Below are positions 1 to 4,657 of a DNA stretch of 5,255 bases, in pieces. Every line of letters starts with the position of its first letter. The first letter of the stretch is position 1. This DNA comes from Planctomycetota bacterium (GTDB taxonomy: Bacteria > Planctomycetota > Phycisphaerae > Sedimentisphaerales > Anaerobacaceae). The notes under the pieces were generated by a model. It did no database searches. It worked only from the letters and a program-made list of their open reading frames with translations, and was not told the DNA's origin. Made by a program: the position numbers and the translations under genes. The DNA lies in assembly GCA_003644295.1 (NCBI GenBank), contig QNBZ01000116.1, positions 1-5,255 on the forward strand. Reading direction: 5' to 3'.

Positions 1-125
1 TGGAGCTTGACGTCTTCAGCGTGATTGATAAGCCGGTCGATATGGCCGTTTTACGAAAACAATTAAACAAACTATTTATGAAAAAATATAACAGCAATAT
101 TTTTGAAAGGAGTAAGGACAAATGA
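1..125 (+). CDS. Response regulator receiver domain, C-terminal end (partial)
   Basis: Frame 3 is open from the left edge to a TGA at 123-125 and gives 40 residues. The first part reads DVFSVIDKPVDMAVLRKQL, which fits the end of a two-component receiver (REC) domain. The Lys-Pro pair at residues 10-11 matches the conserved beta5 lysine-proline that contacts the phospho-aspartate site, and the following residues (about 13-28) fit amphipathic helix alpha5. The phospho-acceptor aspartate and everything upstream lie outside the window. No output domain follows, so the protein is either a stand-alone receiver or ends in a receiver (for example a hybrid kinase). The last 10-12 residues are polar and run through the groES ribosome-binding site. 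The stop overlaps the groES ATG as ATGA, which suggests a shared transcript and possible translational coupling. The identification rests on a short fragment. Confidence 0.62.
   Translation, partial: ELDVFSVIDKPVDMAVLRKQLNKLFMKKYNSNIFERSKDK
106..112 (+). promoter_or_regulatory. Ribosome-binding site of groES
   Basis: AAAGGAG lies 9 nt before the ATG at 122. It supports this start and sits inside the last codons of the upstream response-regulator gene. No CIRCE-type inverted repeat (TTAGCACTC/GAGTGCTAA) is seen between position 1 and the start. Confidence 0.85.
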
Positions 126-412
126 AGATTCGACCATTGGCAGATAAGGTGCTTGTTCAGCGTCTTGAGGCGGAAAATAAGACAGCCGGCGGAATAGTGC
201 TGCCGGACAGCGCCAAGGAAAAACCCCAAAAAGGTAAAATCGTGAGCGTCGGCAAGGGTAAAATGCTTGATGACGGAACACTTCAAAAAACGCAGGTGAA
301 AAAGGGCGATGTCGTGCTTTTCACAAGCTATGCCGGGACAGAAGTGAAAATAGACGGCAAAGAATATCTGATTATGAGTGAGTCGGATATTATGGCGGTA
401 ATTGAAAAATAA
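122..412 (+). CDS. groES: Co-chaperonin GroES (Hsp10)
   Basis: This 96-residue protein has the normal length for bacterial GroES, the heptameric lid that closes the GroEL folding chamber in the cytoplasm. The N-terminus MKIRPLADKVLVQRL is the classic Cpn10 signature region. The mobile loop, which contacts GroEL, is at about residues 17-32 with the GGIVL tripeptide region at 23-27. The roof hairpin region (around residues 44-54, with GKGKMLDDG) and the C-terminal strand ending in ESDIMAVIEK are all present. The start is fixed by a good Shine-Dalgarno and by family length. Its ATG overlaps the TGA of the response-regulator gene, and groEL follows after 61 bp. With no CIRCE element in the visible leader, regulation by HrcA is not supported here; the promoter probably lies upstream of the window. 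Identification is secure. Confidence 0.97.
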   Translation: MKIRPLADKVLVQRLEAENKTAGGIVLPDSAKEKPQKGKIVSVGKGKMLDDGTLQKTQVKKGDVVLFTSYAGTEVKIDGKEYLIMSESDIMAVIEK

Positions 413-444
413 TTGATTATTGACTAATGATAATTGATTATTGA
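410..444 (+). repeat. Heptanucleotide tandem repeat, five units, in the groES-groEL spacer
   Basis: Five consecutive 7-mers are seen: TAATTGA, TTATTGA, CTAATGA, TAATTGA, TTATTGA. Units 1-2 and 4-5 form a perfect 14-bp direct repeat 21 bp apart (410-423 and 431-444). The first unit includes the groES stop codon TAA. The array fills the first half of the spacer and ends 13 bp before the groEL Shine-Dalgarno. It is AT-rich and holds stop codons in every forward frame. Confidence 0.85.
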
Positions 445-457
445 ACTACAAATTAAA

Positions 458-463
458 AAGGAG
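458..463 (+). promoter_or_regulatory. Ribosome-binding site of groEL
   Basis: AAGGAG lies 10 nt before the ATG at 474. It decides the start against an in-frame TTG at 441, which would add 11 basic residues not found in the family and would start inside the heptad repeat. Confidence 0.85.
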
Positions 464-473
464 AAAAAAAGAT

Positions 474-2099
474 ATGGCAGCTAAAAAAATGGCCTTTGGT
501 ACTGACGCACGCACTTCTATTCGTCAAGGCGTGCGGAAACTTGCAAAGGCGGTAAAAACTACGTTAGGGCCTTGCGGCAGAAATGTGATTCTGGAAAAAT
601 CGTTCGGCTCGCCGACCGTTACCAAAGATGGCGTTACGGTGGCCAAAGAGATTGAACTGGAAGACTCATACGAAAATATGGGCGCACAGATGGTCAAAGA
701 AGTGGCTTCGAAGACATCGACAATAGCCGGAGACGGAACAACAACCGCAACAATTCTGGCCGAGAGTATATTCGATGAAGGCCTTAAAAACATCACCGCT
801 GGCGCCAACCCGACGCAGATAAAGAGCGGCATCGACATCGCCGTCGCTGCAATAGTCGAAGAACTGCAAAAGATGAGCATCCCTGTTGAGTCGAGCAAGC
901 AGATTGAACAGGTAGCAACCTGCTCGGCGAATCAGGATTCTGAAATCGGCAAAAATATGGCCGAGGCGATGGATAAAGTCGGTAAAGACGGTGTCATCAC
1001 AGTTGAAGAAGGCCAATCATTAGAAACGACTGTCGAACTGGTCGAAGGTATGCAGTTCGACAAAGGATACCTTAGTCCGCACTTTATCAATAATATGGAG
1101 AATATGACGGTTGTGCTGGAAAAGCCGTATATCCTTGTGCATGAGAAGAAAATCAGCTCGGTAAAATCGCTTGTTCCATTACTTGAGAAAGTGGCCAAGC
1201 AGGGTAAGCCATTGTTGATTATCGCCGAGGACGTTGAGGGCGAAGCGCTGGCTACGCTGGTTGTTAATAAACTGCGCGGCGTGCTGCAGGTGGCGGCTGT
1301 GAAGGCGCCCGGCTTCGGCGACAGACGAAAAGCGATGCTCAGCGACATCGCCATTCTGACCGGTGGCGAGGCGATTTTCGAGGATTTAGGTCTGCAGTTA
1401 GAGAGTATCGAACTCAAACAATTAGGTCGGGCGAAGCGAATTACTATTGACAAAGATAACACCACCATTATTGAAGGCGCCGGCAGCACAGAAGCTATCA
1501 AAGGCAGAATCGAACAGATTAGAACCGAGATTGATAACTCCACCAGCGACTACGACATCGAGAAACTGCAGGAGCGGTTGGCGAAGCTGGCCGGCGGCGT
1601 TGCGCAAATCAATGTCGGGGCAGCGACCGAAGCAGAGATGAAAGAGAAAAAGGCACGCGTAGAAGACGCACTGCACGCCTGCCGAGCGGCTGTCGAAGAA
1701 GGTATCCTGCCTGGCGGCGGGGTGCCAATGCTCAGGGCCTTATCTGCATTGGATAAAGTCAAAGCAGACGGTGATGCTAAAGTAGGCGTTGATATTGTAC
1801 GCAGAGCCGTGGTAGCTCCGATTAAGCAAATTGCCGAAAATGCCGGCCTGGATGGCTCAATAGTCGCCCAGAAAGTTATGGAAAGCAACGAGAAGAACTT
1901 TGGCTACGATGCGATGCGAAAGAAATACGGCGATATGATTGGGTTCGGCGTGATTGTGCCGACAAAGGTCGAAAGAGCTGCTTTGCAAAACGGCGCATCA
2001 ATCGCTTCACTGCTGCTGACCACAGATGCCATAGTCAGCGAGATTCCTGAAAAGAAAGAAACGCCACCGGCAATGCCGCCAGGAGGCGGAATGTACTAA
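474..2099 (+). CDS. groEL: Chaperonin GroEL (Hsp60)
   Basis: This 541-residue protein aligns almost without gaps to E. coli GroEL, the double-ring ATP-driven folding chaperone of the cytoplasm. From the ATG at 474 it begins MAAKKMAFGTDAR. ATPase residues are present: KDGVTV with Asp52, the DGTTTAT phosphate loop at 87-93, and Asp398 in the ARVEDAL segment. The chaperonin signature AAVEEGILPGGG is at 405-416, and the apical domain is intact. Three departures from E. coli stand out: Cys34 instead of Lys in LGPxGRNV, Asp479 instead of Asn, and Val495 instead of Asp in the xPTKV motif. The last two positions line the adenine/ribose pocket. The C-terminal tail is reduced to PPGGGMY instead of several GGM repeats. 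The gene follows groES in the standard order, with a good Shine-Dalgarno. It may be one of several GroEL paralogues, as many bacteria carry more than one, but the window cannot show this. Confidence 0.97.
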   Translation: MAAKKMAFGTDARTSIRQGVRKLAKAVKTTLGPCGRNVILEKSFGSPTVTKDGVTVAKEIELEDSYENMGAQMVKEVASKTSTIAGDGTTTATILAESIFDEGLKNITAGANPTQIKSGIDIAVAAIVEELQKMSIPVESSKQIEQVATCSANQDSEIGKNMAEAMDKVGKDGVITVEEGQSLETTVELVEGMQFDKGYLSPHFINNMENMTVVLEKPYILVHEKKISSVKSLVPLLEKVAKQGKPLLIIAEDVEGEALATLVVNKLRGVLQVAAVKAPGFGDRRKAMLSDIAILTGGEAIFEDLGLQLESIELKQLGRAKRITIDKDNTTIIEGAGSTEAIKGRIEQIRTEIDNSTSDYDIEKLQERLAKLAGGVAQINVGAATEAEMKEKKARVEDALHACRAAVEEGILPGGGVPMLRALSALDKVKADGDAKVGVDIVRRAVVAPIKQIAENAGLDGSIVAQKVMESNEKNFGYDAMRKKYGDMIGFGVIVPTKVERAALQNGASIASLLLTTDAIVSEIPEKKETPPAMPPGGGMY

Positions 2100-2106
2100 T
2101 TCGTCG

Positions 2107-2147
2107 CCCGTGACCCGGAGCTCGGCTTTTGAGTTACGGGTCACGGG
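2107..2147 (+). other. Strong stem-loop downstream of groEL (no T tract)
   Basis: CCCGTGACCCG (2107-2117) and CGGGTCACGGG (2137-2147) form a perfect 11-bp inverted repeat around a 19-nt loop. A 3-bp inner stem CTC/GAG (2121-2123/2131-2133) is possible. It begins 7 nt after the groEL stop. No run of T follows on either strand, so it is not a standard intrinsic terminator. It could stabilise the groEL mRNA 3' end or reduce read-through into the next gene. The right arm is shared with the heptad repeat 2135-2162. Confidence 0.7.
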
Positions 2148-2162
2148 ACACGGGATACGAAT
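2135..2162 (+). repeat. Heptanucleotide tandem repeat, four units, abutting the start of the small membrane protein gene
   Basis: Four 7-mers are read in order: TACGGGT, CACGGGA, CACGGGA, TACGAAT, followed directly by ATG at 2163. The two middle units are identical. The array occupies the whole immediate leader, so any ribosome-binding site must lie in the repeat; GGGA at 2152-2155, 7 nt before the ATG, is the only weak candidate. The layout matches the array in front of mraY. Confidence 0.75.
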
Positions 2163-2453
2163 ATGAGTTTTCGATTTTATACAAATGCAATCTCTCATGC
2201 GTCCAGAGGCATAGCGACGGCGATATTTATCGTAGGGCTACTGCTGATTGGCTTCGGGATTATTATTATCGCACTGCCTGAACTTTTCGCAACGCTGGCG
2301 GCGATAGTATTTTCGATTGCAGGTGCGGGCTGTTTGATTACCGCTGTAAAAATTTTCCTGGCACAGCGCGAACTGGATAAATTTGGCTCCGATGATTACC
2401 AGGACTATCGAAATAATGTCCACATCCATATCGAAGAAGACCACAATATATAA
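2163..2453 (+). CDS. Small two-helix membrane protein, function unknown
   Basis: A 96-residue protein of no family I recognise. A polar N-terminus (residues 1-16, with Arg4 and Arg15) is followed by a hydrophobic helix at about 17-38 (ATAIFIVGLLLIGFGIIII), a short Pro-Glu turn, and a second hydrophobic helix at about 41-64. A charged C-terminal tail (65-96) ends in VHIHIEEDHNI, rich in His and acidic residues. This predicts a helical hairpin in the inner membrane with both ends on the same side, probably cytoplasmic given the flanking basic residues. No signal-peptide cleavage site or catalytic motif is seen. It lies 63 bp after groEL on the same strand, separated by a stem-loop and a heptad repeat, so co-transcription is possible but uncertain. 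The ATG is the natural start, but the Shine-Dalgarno is weak. Coding status is supported by the length, the coherent membrane topology and the lack of any competing gene. Confidence 0.72.
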   Translation: MSFRFYTNAISHASRGIATAIFIVGLLLIGFGIIIIALPELFATLAAIVFSIAGAGCLITAVKIFLAQRELDKFGSDDYQDYRNNVHIHIEEDHNI

Positions 2454-2460
2454 TTGCTTC

Positions 2461-2478
2461 GTTCCGAGAAATCGGGAC
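2461..2478 (+). other. GNRA-tetraloop hairpin between convergent genes
   Basis: GTTCCGA (2461-2467) pairs with TCGGGAC (2472-2478), with one G-T wobble, around a GAAA loop. The hairpin lies 7 nt after the stop of the small membrane gene and 8 nt before the end of the convergent deacetylase gene. On the minus strand the wobble becomes a C-A mismatch, so the structure favours plus-strand RNA. No T tract follows, so it may be an mRNA 3'-end structure rather than a canonical terminator. Confidence 0.4.
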
Positions 2479-2486
2479 TCATAATG

Positions 2487-3338
2487 TTACCTGTGGATAA
2501 AATCTATTGTCCCTTTTTCTTCGAAGAGGTCTCTATACCCGCGTGGGTTGTAAAGTTTAAACTCCAGCGCTCTTATGTATTCTTCCGGGCCGGCGTTTTT
2601 GATAATCTTAATTACGGAGCTTATTTGTTTCTGTGAGTGGAATGCAGCGATTGCTTTAAGTTTCCTCTCGAGGAAGGAGACGGGAGTGCGCATCTGTAGT
2701 TGCGGAGGTTCGGGGAAATCGCAATAGATGGCCATCTCGTGGACATAAGGAGTTTTTTCAAGCGGAGCCCCCAGTTCCGGCCAGATGTTACCGGCGGCGT
2801 GAAATATGCTTATGAGAAATTCGGCGTGGATAATACGGTGGTCAGGGTGCAGGTCATTTGAGGTTGGCAGGAAACACTGTGTAGGCTTTGTTTTTCTCAG
2901 ATAATATGTAAAGGCGTTCTGCAAGCCGGTGAAATTATTTATTACGGCTTTATCGTCTGGTTGCGCGGTTCGCCTGCCTCGGTAATTATTCAATTGGCAA
3001 TCAGGGAAGTTAAGCCAGACGATGTTTTCTTCCGGTACGCCGAGTATCTGATAACATTCGAAGGTTTCCTTTTTACGAACCTGCGCTATGGTGTGCTTCT
3101 CGGCATCTGTACAATAGCCCATACTGCCATCGGTGGCGATGAGTATATGCACAGGGACGTTTTCACGTTTGGCCAGTTGTATCAACAGCCCGGCCCCTAT
3201 TGCGACATCGTCATCGTGAGGACTGATAAACAGGAATCGCTCCCGGTCGTCCTGCCAGTGCCGTGAGACACCTTTCAGCGTCGAAGCGACCCGTCTTTCA
3301 TTGCCAACCAAGCGAACAAATTCAAATTCATCTTTCAT
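2487..3338 (-). CDS. PIG-L/LmbE-family metal-dependent N-deacetylase
   Basis: This 283-residue protein carries the PIG-L (LmbE-like) deacetylase pattern. The family uses zinc to remove acetyl groups from N-acetylglucosamine-type substrates, for example MshB in mycothiol synthesis and BshB in bacillithiol synthesis. The first metal motif is SPHDDDVAIGAG (residues 39-50), replacing the usual AHPDDE: His41 and Asp44 fit the metal ligands and Asp43 the catalytic base. ATDGSMG follows at 68-74. The second histidine motif LHPDHR is at 163-168 (His164, His167). AAFHSQ near 231-236 resembles the late family motif. No signal peptide or membrane segment is seen, so it is probably cytoplasmic. The ATG at 3338 is chosen because GAGG lies 8 nt upstream and the family fold starts soon after; a longer in-frame start at 3491 would overlap mraY by 58 bp and add an unrelated N-terminus. 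It follows mraY after 95 bp. The substrate cannot be told from sequence; a peptidoglycan or cell-envelope sugar is a guess from position only. Confidence 0.88.
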   Translation of the reverse strand: MKDEFEFVRLVGNERRVASTLKGVSRHWQDDRERFLFISPHDDDVAIGAGLLIQLAKRENVPVHILIATDGSMGYCTDAEKHTIAQVRKKETFECYQILGVPEENIVWLNFPDCQLNNYRGRRTAQPDDKAVINNFTGLQNAFTYYLRKTKPTQCFLPTSNDLHPDHRIIHAEFLISIFHAAGNIWPELGAPLEKTPYVHEMAIYCDFPEPPQLQMRTPVSFLERKLKAIAAFHSQKQISSVIKIIKNAGPEEYIRALEFKLYNPRGYRDLFEEKGTIDFIHR

Positions 3339-3346
3339 TTGTGTTT

Positions 3347-3350
3347 CCTC
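3347..3350 (-). promoter_or_regulatory. Ribosome-binding site of the deacetylase gene
   Basis: On the minus strand GAGG lies 8 nt before the ATG at 3338 (context TGAGGAAACACAA). It supports the short start that does not overlap mraY. Confidence 0.65.
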
Positions 3351-3358
3351 AAAAGGAT

Positions 3359-3372
3359 TGGTTATTGGTAAT
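3359..3372 (-). repeat. Two degenerate heptad units in the mraY-deacetylase spacer
   Basis: Reading the minus strand, ATTACCA (3372-3366) is followed by ATAACCA (3365-3359), a 6-of-7 match. Two units alone could be chance. It is listed because three other spacers in the window carry longer 7-bp arrays. Confidence 0.35.
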
Positions 3373-3390
3373 TTCTTTGTGAATAGTATA

Positions 3391-3418
3391 ATAATAGTTT
3401 GACTACCATATACAACAA
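3391..3418 (-). promoter_or_regulatory. Possible sigma-70-type promoter for the deacetylase gene
   Basis: In the AT-rich 95-bp gap after mraY, the minus strand shows TTGTTG (3418-3413), a 16-bp spacer, and TATTAT (3396-3391), extended by TATACT (3390-3385). The -10 matches well and the -35 only in TTG. Such matches are common in AT-rich spacers, so this is tentative. If real, the deacetylase has its own promoter besides read-through from mraY. Confidence 0.27.
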
Positions 3419-3433
3419 AAATCGAAGGACAGC

Positions 3434-4573
3434 TCAACGGATTTTCAGAGTCGCCAGGGCAATGGCGGCAAAAGCGGCGGCTAAAAGCCAAAATCGTACC
3501 ACCACCTGCGGCTCACTCCAGCCGATTAAATGAAAATGGTGATGGATAGGAGCGCATCTGAAAATACGTTTGCCGCCGGTGTATTTGAAATATCCGATTT
3601 GTAAGGCCACACTGAGCAATTCAATGACGAATACTCCGCCAATAATCAAAAGCAGGATTTCATTTCTCGTAACCAGCGCACCATAACCCATTGCCGCTCC
3701 CAGAGGAAGCGAGCCGACATCGCCCATAAATGTTTGAGCTGGGTGGCAGTTGTACCACAAAAAGCCGAGTACGGCACCGGTAATTGCCGAATAAAAGATG
3801 CACAGTTCACCGGCCTGCGGTATGGCCGGCAGCAGAAGATAACTTGCCCAGGTAACCGTGCTGGTTCGTGTCATCGTTTCAGAAGCGACATAGCAAAGTA
3901 CCGCCAGAACTATACTGACCATCCCGACGCAGCCGGCGGCCAATCCGTCCATACCATCGGCAAAGTTGACGGCATTACTGGTGGCTGAAATGTAAAAAAT
4001 CGCTATCAACAGGAACATCCAATTGGCTAAAGGCAGGCCGTGCTTGTAGAACGGCAGCCAGAACAATTGGCCGTCGGGGATGTTGACAAAATCGGCGTAT
4101 AAGAACCTTGCGATTAGGACCGCCCCTCCAAATTGAAAGATAAGTTTTTCCCACGGCCTTAATCCGTTTCTGCTGCGGTGGCGAATATTGCTGGTAAGCT
4201 TGAGCCAGTCATCAACGGCTCCAAGAGCACCGAACCATATTACTAAAATTACGGCTTTCTGAACAAAGGGATTATTTAGTTTGGCCCACAATAAGCTGCC
4301 GGCAAGAACAGAAAATATGATAATCAAGCCGCCCATTGTCGGGGTATTGGCCTTTTCTTTGGTCAGTTCGTTCAGCGCTGCGTGATGGAATTCCGGCCGG
4401 TCGCCGATTTTTTTGCGCATCAGCCAGCGAATAATTCTGGGGCCAATCACAAAAGCGAACAGCAAGCTGGTCAGCGTCGCCGCTACGGAGCGAAACATCA
4501 CGTCCTGATAAGCGTAAAAGCCCAGCCGGTGAGTAAAAACATTACGAAAATGCCATAATAAGTGATATATCAT
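3434..4573 (-). CDS. mraY: Phospho-N-acetylmuramoyl-pentapeptide transferase MraY
   Basis: This 379-residue integral membrane enzyme transfers phospho-MurNAc-pentapeptide from UDP to undecaprenyl phosphate, giving lipid I, on the cytoplasmic face of the inner membrane. The length is slightly above the usual 320-360. The N-terminus MIYHLL is typical of the family. Motifs in order: NTPTMGGL (77-83), the Asp pair DDWLK (121-125; E. coli Asp115/116), NAVNFADGMDGLAAG (200-214), FMGDVGSLPLG (283-292, with Asp285 matching E. coli Asp267), and the triple-His segment APIHHHFHLIGW (341-352). About ten hydrophobic helices surround these loops. After HHHF the common Glu is replaced by His348. The ATG at 4573 is directly preceded by a heptad repeat with no clear Shine-Dalgarno; GGAC about 14 nt upstream is weak. 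murF lies 84 bp upstream on the same strand, the standard order, but the next gene is a deacetylase and not murD. Confidence 0.97.
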   Translation of the reverse strand: MIYHLLWHFRNVFTHRLGFYAYQDVMFRSVAATLTSLLFAFVIGPRIIRWLMRKKIGDRPEFHHAALNELTKEKANTPTMGGLIIIFSVLAGSLLWAKLNNPFVQKAVILVIWFGALGAVDDWLKLTSNIRHRSRNGLRPWEKLIFQFGGAVLIARFLYADFVNIPDGQLFWLPFYKHGLPLANWMFLLIAIFYISATSNAVNFADGMDGLAAGCVGMVSIVLAVLCYVASETMTRTSTVTWASYLLLPAIPQAGELCIFYSAITGAVLGFLWYNCHPAQTFMGDVGSLPLGAAMGYGALVTRNEILLLIIGGVFVIELLSVALQIGYFKYTGGKRIFRCAPIHHHFHLIGWSEPQVVVRFWLLAAAFAAIALATLKIR

Positions 4574-4601
4574 AATCGTATATCGTCGTCCGTGTATCGT
4601 A
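4574..4601 (-). repeat. Heptanucleotide tandem repeat, four units, abutting the mraY start codon
   Basis: On the minus strand the order is TACGATA, CACGGAC, GACGATA, TACGATT, then ATG at 4573. All four units share ACG at positions 2-4 and R at position 5. The array is 28 bp, ends exactly at the start codon and replaces the usual Shine-Dalgarno region. Length, core and register equal those of the array at 2135-2162. Confidence 0.65.
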
Positions 4602-4610
4602 TTTGGTTAG

Positions 4611-4642
4611 CCCTGCCATCACTATGGCAGGGTTTGTTTTTT
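4611..4642 (+). terminator. Intrinsic terminator on the plus strand, antisense to murF-mraY
   Basis: CCCTGCCAT (4611-4619) and ATGGCAGGG (4624-4632) form a perfect 9-bp GC-rich stem with a CACT loop, followed on the plus strand by TTTGTTTTTT (4633-4642). This is a classic Rho-independent terminator for plus-strand transcription. On the minus strand, where murF and mraY are read, the same hairpin is followed by CTAACCAAAT with no T tract, so it should not terminate them efficiently. No plus-strand gene lies just upstream; the nearest is the small membrane gene ending at 2453. Confidence 0.7.
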
Positions 4643-4657
4643 GAGTATAAAAATTTC

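Noticed and set aside
1..121. Search for a CIRCE/HrcA operator or heat-shock promoter upstream of groES
   Set aside because: No TTAGCACTC/GAGTGCTAA pair or convincing promoter is visible; the stretch is coding for the response-regulator tail.
441..473. Upstream TTG start for groEL adding 11 residues
   Set aside because: The TTG lies in the heptad repeat, and the added lysine/arginine-rich stretch is the Shine-Dalgarno region in translation. The ATG at 474 matches the family N-terminus.
932..1543. Long antisense open frame (203 codons) inside groEL
   Set aside because: It is a shadow of the groEL codons: a low-complexity Ser/Leu-rich product with no domain and no ribosome-binding context seen.
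2492..2500. Perfect DnaA box (TTATCCACA on the minus strand)
   Set aside because: It is a single copy that lies inside the last codons of the deacetylase gene (Phe-Ile-His-Arg). No second box, AT-rich unwinding region or replication gene is near, so chance is the simplest explanation.
2454..2636. Short plus-strand open frame after the small membrane gene
   Set aside because: It runs antisense to the 3' end of the deacetylase gene, starts at a non-ATG codon next to the preceding stop and has no recognisable features.
2961..3266. Plus-strand open frame of 101 codons
   Set aside because: It lies wholly antisense within the deacetylase gene, whose catalytic motifs are read on the other strand; no independent evidence of coding.
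3339..3433. Terminator for mraY in the spacer before the deacetylase gene
   Set aside because: No stable hairpin with a following T tract is found on the minus strand, so read-through from mraY remains possible.
3339..3491. Longer start for the deacetylase, overlapping mraY
   Set aside because: The extra 51 residues do not resemble the family, overlap mraY by 58 bp and bypass a good Shine-Dalgarno at 3347-3350.
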